A stretch of DNA of 64,000 bases from Legionella londiniensis (GCF_001467825.1 NZ_LNYK01000010.1:48635-112634); one strand, 5' to 3'; positions 11,765 to 20,288 are shown, numbered from the stretch's first letter. Notes: a model not told the origin generated them from the sequence alone. Made by a program: numbers and translations.

Positions 11765-13141
11765 ATGACCCTATCTGCCTTAACAGCCATATCGCCCATT
11801 GACGGACGCTATATCAAAAAAACCCGTCCTTTATGCGCTTATTTTAGTGAATTTGCTCTGACTTATTATCGCTTACTGGTTGAAATCCGCTGGCTTGAAT
11901 CATTAGCTGCCAATAGTAAAATCCGCGAAGTACCAAAGCTTAAAGCACAACAAAAAACATTTCTGCAGGATCTGCTGACCAATTTTGATGAAAGCGAAGC
12001 TTTAAAAGTAAAGGAATATGAAAAGCAAATCAATCATGATGTGAAAGCTGTTGAATATTACTTGAAAGAAAAACTTGAACAATCTGAATTCCTTGAATTA
12101 CGTGAGATTACAGGGTTTATTCATTTTGCCTGTACTTCTGAAGACATTAATAATCTTGCTTACGCCCTCATGATGAAAGAGGCTATTGGGCATGTGATTT
12201 TGCCTACTTTGGCAGAAATTACAGGAAGCATCACGCTTCTTGGAAAGCAGCATGGCAGCATCGCCATGCTGTCTCGAACACATGGCCAGCCGGCAACACC
12301 CACTACAATTGGCAAAGAACTGATTAATTTTGTAGCCCGTCTAAAACGGCCGCAGCAGCAATTGGCAGAAGTTTTAATTGCCGCAAAATGTAACGGTGCT
12401 GTAGGCAATTATAATGCCCATATGATAGCTTATCCCGATATTGACTGGCGAAAACACTGCGCGAATTTTGTGAACTCCCTGGGTCTTTCGTTCAATCCCT
12501 ATACCACCCAGATTGAGCCGCATGACGGTATCGCTGAAGTATCACACCTCATGATTCGCATCAACAATATCCTTTTAGACTACACCCGGGATATCTGGAG
12601 TTATATTTCTCTTGGCTACTTTAAGCAAAAAACCGTTGCTGAAGAGGTTGGGTCATCCACGATGCCGCACAAAGTCAACCCGATTGATTTTGAAAATGCC
12701 GAAGGCAACCTGGGTCTGGCCAATGCCTTATTTGATCACTTTGCCAGCAAGTTAACCAAATCCAGGCTGCAAAGGGATCTTTCAGATTCTACCGTAATGC
12801 GTAACCTTGGAGTTGCTTTCGCTTATACGCTCATTGCTTTTCATTCTATTGCAAAAGGGAATGATAAATTGCAAATCAATAAAAATGCACTGAAAAAAGA
12901 TCTGGAAGAGAACTGGGAAATTCTTGCGGAAGCCGTGCAAACCGTAATGCGCCGTTATCATATACCCAATGCCTACGAAAAGCTCCGCGACCTGACCCGC
13001 GGGCAGGGAATAAACCGCGAGAATTTACAGGAGTTTATCCGTTCATTGGATATTCCCCCTGATGCCAAAGAGCAGTTACTCTCGCTCACTCCGCATAAAT
13101 ATACCGGACTTGCTTCCCAGCTGGTCAAGGCATTTTCATGA
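11765..13141 (+). CDS. purB: Adenylosuccinate lyase
   Basis: Acts twice in purine synthesis, cleaving SAICAR to AICAR and adenylosuccinate to AMP, releasing fumarate each time. Full-length family member with SPIDGRYIKKTRPL at the N-terminus, TSEDINNLAYALMM, SRTHGQPATPTTIGKE, and the fumarase/aspartase signature SSTMPHKVNPIDFENAEG. The start at 11765 (MTLSALTAISPIDGRY) aligns with E. coli PurB and gives 458 residues. An in-frame ATG at 11735 would add ten unaligned residues. Neither has a strong Shine-Dalgarno. The TGA stop overlaps the nadB ATG by 4 bases, indicating a purB-nadB-nadA operon. Confidence 0.97.
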   Translation: MTLSALTAISPIDGRYIKKTRPLCAYFSEFALTYYRLLVEIRWLESLAANSKIREVPKLKAQQKTFLQDLLTNFDESEALKVKEYEKQINHDVKAVEYYLKEKLEQSEFLELREITGFIHFACTSEDINNLAYALMMKEAIGHVILPTLAEITGSITLLGKQHGSIAMLSRTHGQPATPTTIGKELINFVARLKRPQQQLAEVLIAAKCNGAVGNYNAHMIAYPDIDWRKHCANFVNSLGLSFNPYTTQIEPHDGIAEVSHLMIRINNILLDYTRDIWSYISLGYFKQKTVAEEVGSSTMPHKVNPIDFENAEGNLGLANALFDHFASKLTKSRLQRDLSDSTVMRNLGVAFAYTLIAFHSIAKGNDKLQINKNALKKDLEENWEILAEAVQTVMRRYHIPNAYEKLRDLTRGQGINRENLQEFIRSLDIPPDAKEQLLSLTPHKYTGLASQLVKAFS

Positions 13142-14787
13142 ATAATGCATTATCCCAGCAAGGGCAAACCTATGAATACGACGCCCTCGTCATTGGCACG
13201 GGGCTTGCGGGCCTTCATTACTGCATGCAATTAGTGCAGTTAGAGCCTCATATTAAAATTGCACTCATCAGCAAAGATCAGGCTTTGGAATGCAACAGCC
13301 GCTATGCCCAAGGGGGGATTGCCGCTGTATTCTCCCCTGAGGATACAATGGAGTCTCATATTGAAGATACTCTACAAGCTGGAGACGGCTTATGCTACCG
13401 GCCTGCTGTTGAATTTATCATCCGCCAGGGGCCTGAAGCCATCAAGCAATTACAACGCTATGCCATTCAATTTAATAAAAAGCCGAATGGCAGTTATGAA
13501 CTGGCAAAAGAAGGAGGCCACTCTCACCGGCGCATTTTTAACTGCGGCGATCAAACCGGGTTAAATACAGTTGAAGCTTTAATTGAAGCAAGCAAGCTGC
13601 AAAACCAAATTCATTATTTTGAATATCATGCAGCCATTAATTTAATTACCCATTACCATCCCCACCGTACGGATAATCAAGGAGAAGTACTTGGCGCCTA
13701 TATTCTTGATTGCAACAAAAACCTCATTCACACTTTTTTGGCCCGCTGTGTTGTACTCGCTACTGGCGGCGCTGGAAAAACGTTTCGTTATACTACAAAT
13801 CCTATGGTCGCAACTGGCGATGGGGTTGCCATGGCTTATCGCGCTGGCGCGCGGGTAGGAAATATGGAATTTTATCAATTTCATCCTACTTTACTACACC
13901 ATCATACCTTGACTAACTTTTTGATTTCAGAAGCTGTTCGCGGCGAAGGCGGAATCTTAAAAAATGCCGACACGGGAGAGCGCTTCATGAGCCGCTATGC
14001 TCCTAACCAGTTAGAACTAGCCACCCGTGACGTTGTAGCCCGCGCCATTTTCACTGAAATAGAACAAAGCGAACGCAGTTATGTTTATTTGGACATTACC
14101 CATCAATCCAAATCTTTTCTGCAAAAACGATTTCCTAAAATTTATCAAACGCTCCTTTCCATCGGCATCGATATGAGCCAGGATATGATTCCTGTGGTAC
14201 CCGCGGCGCATTATCAATGTGGCGGAGTTTTGACTGATGTATATGGCCGCACTGATCTCTTTCGGCTTTATGCGATTGGTGAAGTCGCATTCACAGGGCT
14301 TCACGGCGCAAATCGCCTCGCCAGCAACTCACTGCTTGAGGCTGTGGTCATGGCTTCAAACGCTGCGCGCTGCAGCATAGAAGATATCCGCACTCCCTGG
14401 AAATCGACAGGTTCTATCGCCAGCTGGAACTCCCCAGGAGAGGTCAATATGCGCCGCGCCAGTCAAATCAACGCCCACTGGCGGAGTTTACGTGGCGAAA
14501 TGACCTCTTATGCGGGCATTGTCCGGACTGAGGCAGGCCTTCAAGATTTGCTACAATTAATATTGAAAAGAAATAAAATAATCGAAGAATATTACTGGAA
14601 ACACAGTATTACCAGAGATTTAATTGAATTGCGCAATATCATCCTGAACGCTGAATTAATTGTCCGGGCTGCCTTGTCCAGGAGAGAATCCCGGGGAGGA
14701 CATTATCGTGAAGATTTTCCTTATAAAAAGCCGGAGACTCAGGAAAGCATTGCCCGTTCCAATTCACCGCAACCCCCTTTTATATGA
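13138..14787 (+). CDS. nadB: L-aspartate oxidase
   Basis: Flavoenzyme oxidising L-aspartate to iminoaspartate, the first step of NAD synthesis, and probably handing it to NadA. The FAD-binding site is GTGLAGLHYCMQL near the N-terminus. Other family signatures are SRYAQGGIAAVFSPED, EGGHSHRRIFNCGD (active site), VVLATGGAGKTFRYTTNP, GDGVAMAYRAGARVGNMEF, HYQCGGVLTDVYGRTD, and GLHGANRLASNSLLEA. Length is 549, against 540 in E. coli. It overlaps purB by ATGA and is followed 14 bases later by nadA. The fumarate released by PurB could serve as an electron acceptor for NadB; that is inference from E. coli NadB biochemistry. Confidence 0.97.
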   Translation: MNNALSQQGQTYEYDALVIGTGLAGLHYCMQLVQLEPHIKIALISKDQALECNSRYAQGGIAAVFSPEDTMESHIEDTLQAGDGLCYRPAVEFIIRQGPEAIKQLQRYAIQFNKKPNGSYELAKEGGHSHRRIFNCGDQTGLNTVEALIEASKLQNQIHYFEYHAAINLITHYHPHRTDNQGEVLGAYILDCNKNLIHTFLARCVVLATGGAGKTFRYTTNPMVATGDGVAMAYRAGARVGNMEFYQFHPTLLHHHTLTNFLISEAVRGEGGILKNADTGERFMSRYAPNQLELATRDVVARAIFTEIEQSERSYVYLDITHQSKSFLQKRFPKIYQTLLSIGIDMSQDMIPVVPAAHYQCGGVLTDVYGRTDLFRLYAIGEVAFTGLHGANRLASNSLLEAVVMASNAARCSIEDIRTPWKSTGSIASWNSPGEVNMRRASQINAHWRSLRGEMTSYAGIVRTEAGLQDLLQLILKRNKIIEEYYWKHSITRDLIELRNIILNAELIVRAALSRRESRGGHYREDFPYKKPETQESIARSNSPQPPFI

Positions 14788-14801
14788 TTGTCAGGTAGTA
14801 T

Positions 14802-16145
14802 ATGTTTAAACAAGATGTCTCTTATCAGCCCGAAAAAACGTTGATGCACATTCATCATGACATGAGCATCTGCCAGAGTGATTACCCCCTCGATTGGTAT
14901 CAGGAAGAGTTTATTCCTTATGCTGAAGAATATCAGGCTTTACCTGATCGTAAACTCAGCACAGTGCTGTCCTGGATGAAGCCCTACATGAAGAAAGCTG
15001 AGGCGCATTTTGGCGATCAATTGCTTCTTCTCGCCCATTATTATATGGGAGGAGAGATAGTGAGGCTGGTGGAGCAATTTGGCGGCAAGGTGGGTGATTC
15101 TTATCAACTGGCGCTCATGGCTGCCAATCATCCTGAAAAATCCATCATTATTGAATCAGCTGTGCATTTTATGGCTGAATCGATCAGCATTCTTGCCAAT
15201 CCCGGGCAACAAGTCTATATCACAAATCCCAAATCCGGCTGCACCATGGAAATGCTTGCCAAGGATTTTATGGTTGAGCCTGCTTTTCTTGATTTAAATG
15301 AACGATACGGCCCAAAGAACATATTGCCTGTCTGCTATATGAATACTTCAGGGCGCGTAAAAGCCATGACCGGTGCCCAGGGAGGCGCTGTATGCACGAG
15401 TTCGAATGTTAAAAAAATATTTCAATGGGCAAGAAAGCAAAACAAGAAAATACTTTTTATCCCCGATCAGCACATGGGCGAAAATGTCGCCTGGTGGCTT
15501 GGGATAAACAACATTGCCTACTGGCCAGGCGGCACTCAAGGCGCGCAATATTCTTTGCTTGCCCAAGATAAAGAAACCATTTCACAATTTGATAGAGCTG
15601 AATTGATCCTGTTTGCCAGCGAATGTGCTGTTCACACTTACTATGAACCGGAAATGTGTGATTACTGGCACGGTCAGGGTTATACCACAGTCGTTCACCC
15701 AGAATGCCGCAATGATGTCATCCGCCTGGCAAATTATGCAGGCTCTACTGCATTCATTTGGGATTTTGTCGCAAATGATAAAGCAGGCACCAAACGCTAT
15801 GCAATCGGTACGGAAAATCACCTGGTGGAAAATCTAAAGCAGTTTTGTAAACCCTTAGGCATTCAAGTTGTCAATTTGGCAGAAGTGCCGGCTACTCTCT
15901 CACAAAAAAGTATGGGTTGCGGCTGCGCTACGATGTCGCGTAATGATCCGCCTCATCTGGTTGCTTTGGTTGATCTGCTGCGCCAGGGTAAAATGCTTCC
16001 CTATAATGAGGTTAAAGCAGGCGATGTAGTGAATGAATTTACCGGGTTAAGAAACCGGCTGAAACAATTCGATCAAAACTGGGTCATCCACAACGCAAAG
16101 AAGGCATTGCAGATGATGATTGATATTACTGAGGAAAGAATTTAA
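14802..16145 (+). CDS. nadA: Quinolinate synthase, long form
   Basis: 4Fe-4S enzyme condensing iminoaspartate with dihydroxyacetone phosphate to quinolinate. At 447 residues it is about 100 longer than the E. coli protein, with an extra N-terminal stretch. The family core is clear: AHYYMGGEIVRLVEQFGG, GDSYQLA, YMNTSGRVKA, CTSSN, FIPDQHMGENVA, VHPECRNDV and AIGTENHLVENL. Cysteines in positions matching the three cluster ligands are Cys147 (SGCTME), Cys275 (ECAVHTYY) and one of Cys373/Cys375 (MGCGCATM). AGG lies 7 bases before the ATG. It is last gene of purB-nadB-nadA. Intact ligands argue for an active enzyme despite the divergence. Confidence 0.94.
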   Translation: MFKQDVSYQPEKTLMHIHHDMSICQSDYPLDWYQEEFIPYAEEYQALPDRKLSTVLSWMKPYMKKAEAHFGDQLLLLAHYYMGGEIVRLVEQFGGKVGDSYQLALMAANHPEKSIIIESAVHFMAESISILANPGQQVYITNPKSGCTMEMLAKDFMVEPAFLDLNERYGPKNILPVCYMNTSGRVKAMTGAQGGAVCTSSNVKKIFQWARKQNKKILFIPDQHMGENVAWWLGINNIAYWPGGTQGAQYSLLAQDKETISQFDRAELILFASECAVHTYYEPEMCDYWHGQGYTTVVHPECRNDVIRLANYAGSTAFIWDFVANDKAGTKRYAIGTENHLVENLKQFCKPLGIQVVNLAEVPATLSQKSMGCGCATMSRNDPPHLVALVDLLRQGKMLPYNEVKAGDVVNEFTGLRNRLKQFDQNWVIHNAKKALQMMIDITEERI

Positions 16146-16174
16146 ATCCCACATCTGCAGGGAATCAAAAACAC

Positions 16175-16540
16175 TTAGAAATAAAATAAACAAGCCGCAA
16201 CTGAGGCAGTACACTCATAACCGCCAAGTGTTTTATGCCAGTTATAATCCATACTGGCCGGCACATGGACGCTTGCTTGTTTCCAAATGGTGTAATAACC
16301 CAAAGAATTTTCATAGGTGCAGGCGACGCCGTGGCCTCTGCCCGCAACCAAAATATTGGCACGAGTGAATTGAGTCCCTTCTTCTCCCTGCACACTGTTT
16401 TCAGAAAAAGGACTTAACTCCCAGGATGGCGGTACTTCACCCCAAAGTAAAGAGCTATTACCGGGATCAGGACAATTTGCCGCAAACGCGGCATTCATGC
16501 ACAGCAGTAAGACTGAACCAAAGAGAATTTGTTTTTTCAT
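16175..16540 (-). CDS. Small exported protein of unknown function
   Basis: 121-residue protein with a clear Sec signal peptide (MKKQILFGSVLLLCMNAAFA, cleavage before ANCPDP). The mature part of about 100 residues contains four cysteines (after ANC, GVAC, YEC and AAC), suggesting two disulfides in the periplasm or outside the cell, and is rich in Trp, Tyr and Gly. The start is supported by GAGGTG 4 bases upstream of the ATG. The arrangement CPDP...W...FTRA...CTYE loosely recalls the DUF3757 family of small secreted proteins, but this is memory-based and weak. It stands alone, facing the end of nadA and upstream of tRNA-Leu. No function is assigned. Confidence 0.75.
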   Translation of the reverse strand: MKKQILFGSVLLLCMNAAFAANCPDPGNSSLLWGEVPPSWELSPFSENSVQGEEGTQFTRANILVAGRGHGVACTYENSLGYYTIWKQASVHVPASMDYNWHKTLGGYECTASVAACLFYF

Positions 16541-16691
16541 TCACACCTCAATCACGGGTTTTGGGATAATGCCGATTTACTGAATAAACGATTGCGCTAC
16601 GCCGACTATATCGCAATTCTTTTCCCTGCCGCAAGAGATCATATTCCTCCTGCTTTTTCGTCCCGTATGAAGAAAATTTTTAAAATACCCA

Positions 16692-16719
16692 TTGTATCAG
16701 TAAAGTTCTTTGCTATAAT
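16692..16719 (+). promoter_or_regulatory. Sigma-70-type promoter of tRNA-Leu
   Basis: TTGTAT at 16692-16697 and a perfect TATAAT at 16714-16719, separated by 16 bases, stand 11 bases before the first base of tRNA-Leu. Position and quality fit a housekeeping tRNA promoter. Confidence 0.7.
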
Positions 16720-16730
16720 GAGCCACCTGT

Positions 16731-16817
16731 GCCGGGGTGGCGGAATTGGTAGACGCGCCGGATTCAAAATCCGGTGGTGGTGACACCGTGTGGGTTCGAG
16801 TCCCACCCTCGGTACCA
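16731..16817 (+). tRNA. tRNA-Leu (anticodon CAA)
   Basis: An 87-base class II tRNA with encoded CCA. Acceptor strands GCCGGGG and CCTCGGT pair over 7 positions, with two G-U pairs. The D-arm contains GGCGGAATTGGTAGACGC, the anticodon stem-loop CCGGA-TTCAAAA-TCCGG gives CAA, a long variable arm follows (GTGGTGGTGACACCGTG), and the T-arm has GGTTCGAGTCC. The overall form matches the Leu tRNA that reads UUG. Such tRNA-Leu genes are common integration sites in enterics, but no duplicated 3' end was seen in the following 4 kb. Confidence 0.96.
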
Positions 16818-16971
16818 TTGAATAATTTAAAACACTTCTCAATCATTCACAAAAACACCTAATTTGCTGATTGCCTTAATCTTATTGAGTTATTTTCAAC
16901 GAGCCGTTATTTTTAATATTGAAGCGAAATGATTCACAAAACTTGTATTACCTTTACCCTGAGCCGCCGTG

Positions 16972-17646
16972 TCAAAAATTAATACTGTTAACTGCTTTGA
17001 CTTGACTGATTGAATGGCCATCCCAAAGATATTCAAAATGTTTTCCTTGAACGGGAATAGTTAATGCCGGCGGTCTTAGAATTGCAGCGCAGAATGAGTT
17101 CTGGCTTCGAACACTTGGGTAATATATTCCCCATTGATTGTCATTCTTTACTTTTTTTCCAAATGCTTGACTAATCTTGTATTGATTTGGATTTGGGTTC
17201 AATAAATGATGATACTCGCTGCCTGTTATATCAACTAGAGGCTTTACAACGTTTGCGACATATTCCCGCATGGTTATTTTGCAAGCAGGCTCGTTGGAAG
17301 CGCTATAAAACAGCTCACGGTGAAAAACTGTTTCCTTTATAGCAGCCTTTTGCGAATCTGCCGCATAATAAATACCAAAGGTTTCATCGGAGAATCGAGA
17401 TGGATATCCGATATGGGTAAAAGCCGCCATAAGTGGTGTAGCCCCTTGCCCTCCTACCCAATCCTCCTTAGGCACTAAATTCAGTTTTCCATATTCTGTG
17501 CTAAGCCTGTCATTTGTAAGTCCCTCAAGAGCTGCTATTTGCTCTAACTCCTCCCGGTTCTCTGCCCAATCAAATAGAGAAACCGGCGGAAACTTGGAAG
17601 GAAGGATTCTATGAACTCTCTTTTGTACATCGATGTAATGATACAC
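16972..17646 (-). CDS. RES-domain toxin (putative NAD-degrading)
   Basis: 224-residue RES-domain protein, the toxin half of a RES-Xre toxin-antitoxin system. Characterised members (MbcT, and the Sinorhizobium and Photorhabdus RES toxins) break down NAD+ in the cytosol and arrest growth. The diagnostic core is visible: Arg84 in PSRFSDE, the tyrosines in FGIYYAADS (93-94), Glu105 in IKETVFHRE, and the serines in GIYYPSVRSQNS (178-184). The GTG start immediately follows the antitoxin TAA, with GAGGG 6 bases upstream inside the antitoxin gene, so the pair is translated together. The core residues look intact, so the toxin is probably active, which is inference. It lies about 0.8 kb beyond nadA and next to tRNA-Leu. 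Confidence 0.88.
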   Translation of the reverse strand: MYHYIDVQKRVHRILPSKFPPVSLFDWAENREELEQIAALEGLTNDRLSTEYGKLNLVPKEDWVGGQGATPLMAAFTHIGYPSRFSDETFGIYYAADSQKAAIKETVFHRELFYSASNEPACKITMREYVANVVKPLVDITGSEYHHLLNPNPNQYKISQAFGKKVKNDNQWGIYYPSVRSQNSFCAAILRPPALTIPVQGKHFEYLWDGHSISQVKAVNSINF

Positions 17647-18033
17647 TTAATACCCTCGCCAAAAATCCAAAAACCGCCTTACCTCGGACAATCTTACGAT
17701 ACTGCCTTCCAGCATAAATTCTTTTGGTGTTTTTCCATAGAAAGGCGGCAGTGAGTTATTGCGGATTATCCAGCTCATAGCTTGCTGCCTGTCATCAAAT
17801 AGAATGACAAGAGCCTTATAGATACCTAATAAATAGGAAATACGCTCTAACTGATCCCGATTTAATTTTCCTTGATAATGCCCAATGCCTGCATAATAAG
17901 TTGCCTTGGGTATATCTCCCATCAAGATCATAGCTTCTCTGGGTTTAAAGCTAAATTTATATACAAGTTGTTTTAAAGATTTCCATGCGATAGCATCTGA
18001 AATCTTCAGTGAATTTGCAGTTGCCAGTTGCAC
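17647..18033 (-). CDS. Xre/MbcA/ParS-type antitoxin
   Basis: 128-residue antitoxin partnering the downstream RES toxin. The N-terminal part (about residues 10-60) is helical and fits the Xre-like DNA-binding region. The C-terminal part, ISYLLGIYKALVILFDD, then WIIRNN...FYGKTPKEFMLEG and RLSEVRRFLDFWRGY, matches the MbcA/ParS toxin-binding domain whose tail inserts into the toxin active site. The GTG start has GGGAGA 6 bases upstream. Antitoxin before toxin is the usual RES-Xre order. It probably represses its own promoter through the dyads at 18062-18099. Confidence 0.88.
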   Translation of the reverse strand: MQLATANSLKISDAIAWKSLKQLVYKFSFKPREAMILMGDIPKATYYAGIGHYQGKLNRDQLERISYLLGIYKALVILFDDRQQAMSWIIRNNSLPPFYGKTPKEFMLEGSIVRLSEVRRFLDFWRGY

Positions 18034-18061
18034 TGTGTTCTCCCGTTAATTTTTTATAATG

Positions 18062-18099
18062 TTAGTCTAAATTTAGATTTTTGTCTAATTTAAGACTAA
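18062..18099. promoter_or_regulatory. Operator-like dyads upstream of the antitoxin gene
   Basis: In the AT-rich 76 bases between the antitoxin and the divergent 209-codon gene lie two dyads. TCTAAATTTAGA (18065-18076) is a perfect 12-base palindrome. GTCTAATTTAAGAC (18083-18096) is an imperfect one. Both are enclosed by TTAGTCT (18062-18068) and AGACTAA (18093-18099). The repeated GTCTAAxTTTA core fits an autoregulatory Xre operator, and TATAAT at 18055-18060 lies next to it. Function is inferred from placement. Confidence 0.6.
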
Positions 18100-18109
18100 A
18101 TAAACAACC

Positions 18110-18739
18110 ATGCCAGCCGCATCTAAAGACCAAAATATGACAGATTGGCTATCGACAATAAAACCTGATACTGTAATAGGGTTTTACCGCAAAGATAAAG
18201 GACTATTGGCTATGGCTACTTTTTTTGGATATGAGTTTAATATGCCGTCTCTACAAAATATTTTCGGTGCCGCAACCTCATCCTCCTGCGCGCGAAACGC
18301 CGGGCGTTTGAATTTGGGAGCGCAAGTTTTAGGTTCGAGCCTTAGCATCATTCCAGGCTCAAATATTCCTGCTAAATTTTCCCAAATATTAATTTCAGGG
18401 TTTACAAGCATCCGCCCGGAAACCCATGTTCCAGAAAGACTCCTTCATATTCTACAAGCCTTAATCGCAGCGACTGAAATGGGATTAGAAATTACTTTGT
18501 TGTTTCAAAACCAACAATGTCATGACTTAACATACAATATTTGTAAAGCAGCCTATCTAACAAAACTTCTATACGCAGGCATCCTGACGACAGGGCAAGT
18601 TTTCAGTGAAATATCTAAAGATCCATATGTCCCGAACACTCAAGATCAAGAGCAGCAAACAGAGCACTCACATAATCATAAAGAGCAGACAAATGAGGCA
18701 CAACATGATGAAAACCGCACACAAGTTATCACCATTTAA
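18110..18739 (+). CDS. Hypothetical protein, helical with charged tail
   Basis: 209-residue protein of unknown function, not recognised. Residues 50-100 are rich in Gly, Ser and Ala. Residues about 105-165 form amphipathic to hydrophobic helices (LLHILQALIAATEMGLEITLLF, then a second helix to GQVFSEI), suggesting membrane association or a helical bundle. The last 40 residues are a low-complexity hydrophilic tail rich in Gln, Glu, His and Asn (QEQQTEHSHNHKEQTNE). No good Shine-Dalgarno precedes the ATG at 18110, and the ATG at 18137 is an alternative. It is divergent from the RES-Xre pair and shares its operator region. It may be a cargo gene or a secreted substrate; no function is assigned. 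Confidence 0.5.
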   Translation: MPAASKDQNMTDWLSTIKPDTVIGFYRKDKGLLAMATFFGYEFNMPSLQNIFGAATSSSCARNAGRLNLGAQVLGSSLSIIPGSNIPAKFSQILISGFTSIRPETHVPERLLHILQALIAATEMGLEITLLFQNQQCHDLTYNICKAAYLTKLLYAGILTTGQVFSEISKDPYVPNTQDQEQQTEHSHNHKEQTNEAQHDENRTQVITI

Positions 18740-18824
18740 TTGCCTGGTTATAAGGATTAATTCCACCAAATTCGGTAAATTTGATATCATCATTACCAGG
18801 GAACAGCCCTATTTGAGTACTGAG

Positions 18825-20045
18825 CTATCCTTGTACTTCAGCCATCTGCCACAAGCTACGATTTAAAATGAGAAGGAAGGGAATAAAGCCCAGTGCCAGT
18901 AAAACTGAAATTTGATACAAACCTACCCAGCCAAACCAGGATTGCAGCAGCGCCGCAACTGGGCCGGAAAAAACCCGGGGGATTGTTGCCAGTGTCGCCA
19001 AAAGAGAAAATTGTGTTGCAGTGTAGCGCTTATCGACAATACGCATAAACAATGCGACCAGGGCGGTAGTTGCCATGCCGGCCACAAAATTATCGCACAC
19101 TATCGCAAATGCAAACAAAGTCAGATTTTTTCCCGCAATTGCAAGGAGCACAAATAAAGAATTAGCCATCGCCTGCATAATGCCAAACCACATGAGCGCC
19201 CTGTAAACAGGCCATTTGGTTAGAATGAATCCGGCAGTTAATCCACCGGCTAAAATTGCAACGATCCCCATGAACTTATTCACATACCCAATTGTCGACA
19301 AAGAAAATCCCACACCCTGGATTAAAAAAGGCATAACAATACCGCTGGTGGTAGTAGTAAATGCTTCTCCAAATTTATAAAAAAGAATAAAAAGGATAAG
19401 CGAGACAAAGCGCGGTCGGGTAAACAGTTCTTTAAGGGGAGCAAAATACGCGTTTACCATAGAAATTTTTTCAGTCGATTTTGAAGGTTCAGGGCTATAA
19501 AATACAGCCGCCATGCCAAAAATCATCAAAAACCCCATGAGGCGGTAGGTCACGGCCCATCCCGCATACTGCGCAAGAATCAATGCCAGACTTCCAGAAA
19601 CCATCAGGCCCAACCGATAGCCGAAAGTAGCATAAGAAGCGCCAAGGCCATGTTCATGCAAAGGCAAATATTCCGTACGATGCGCTTCAATCGCCATATC
19701 CTGAGTAGCTGCAAAACAGGCAAATAAAAACGCCAGTACTGCGAGCATCTGAGATGAATCTTCTGGTGAAAACCAAGCCATGAAGTTGAATCCCAAAAGC
19801 AGTACCATTTGGGTCGCAAGAATCCAGCTTCGTCTTTTTCCCAATGAAGTCAGCGTATAACGATCAAGAAGAGGCCCCCAGAGAATTCGATAAACATAAG
19901 GAAGGCCAACAAGACTTAATAATCCAGTTGCCATGATTGAAATGCCAGATGCAGAAAACCATGCTTGCAAGGTACTGGTAAGTAGTGATAAAGGGAGGCC
20001 GGAAGAGAATCCCAAAACAAAAACAATAAATAGACGTTTATTCAT
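18825..20045 (-). CDS. ampG: AmpG-like muropeptide permease (MFS)
   Basis: Twelve-helix major facilitator protein of the AmpG family, importing anhydro-muropeptides from periplasm to cytosol for wall recycling. The 406-residue protein aligns with the core of E. coli AmpG: GFSSGLPLSLLTSTLQAWF, SLVGLPYVYRILWGPLLDRY, GKRRSWILATQ, ATQDMAIEAHRTEYLP, and ASYATFGYRLGLMVSGSLAL. It lacks the extra C-terminal helices of the 491-residue E. coli protein, as shorter AmpG homologues do. No strong Shine-Dalgarno precedes the ATG. It follows mip on the same strand across 243 bases with no gene. Legionella genomes usually carry several AmpG paralogues, so the exact substrate is open. Confidence 0.88.
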   Translation of the reverse strand: MNKRLFIVFVLGFSSGLPLSLLTSTLQAWFSASGISIMATGLLSLVGLPYVYRILWGPLLDRYTLTSLGKRRSWILATQMVLLLGFNFMAWFSPEDSSQMLAVLAFLFACFAATQDMAIEAHRTEYLPLHEHGLGASYATFGYRLGLMVSGSLALILAQYAGWAVTYRLMGFLMIFGMAAVFYSPEPSKSTEKISMVNAYFAPLKELFTRPRFVSLILFILFYKFGEAFTTTTSGIVMPFLIQGVGFSLSTIGYVNKFMGIVAILAGGLTAGFILTKWPVYRALMWFGIMQAMANSLFVLLAIAGKNLTLFAFAIVCDNFVAGMATTALVALFMRIVDKRYTATQFSLLATLATIPRVFSGPVAALLQSWFGWVGLYQISVLLALGFIPFLLILNRSLWQMAEVQG

Positions 20046-20288
20046 ATTATTTTTTCTTAGGCTGGCTCAAGTGAAAGTAGAGCCTGGGCTACAGAAAAGG
20101 ATAAATAATAAAATTCTGCTCAGTTACTCCATGTAAGCTGGGAGTATTTCAAAACCATCTCTTTTTGCAACCCAGCGAAAACTCAATAGGTAATGGCGAG
20201 TGCAATTTGCACGCTTATAAAATATTCACCTGAATAGCTAGAGCCGCCATCCAGATGAATTCAATGTATTTTCAAAAATGCGTGCTAA

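Noticed and set aside
14802..16145. nadA as a decayed pseudogene because of its divergence
   Set aside because: The frame is intact, the start has a ribosome binding site, and all three iron-sulfur ligand positions and the substrate motifs are kept.
18184..18411. A 75-codon minus-strand frame inside the 209-codon unknown gene
   Set aside because: It has no good ribosome binding site and lies wholly inside the longer plus-strand frame. With no homologue recognised on either strand, the longer frame was kept at moderate confidence.
16731..18830. A tRNA-Leu-anchored genomic island carrying the RES-Xre pair
   Set aside because: No integrase gene and no repeated copy of the tRNA 3' end was found downstream, so an island cannot be supported, although the gene content looks accessory.
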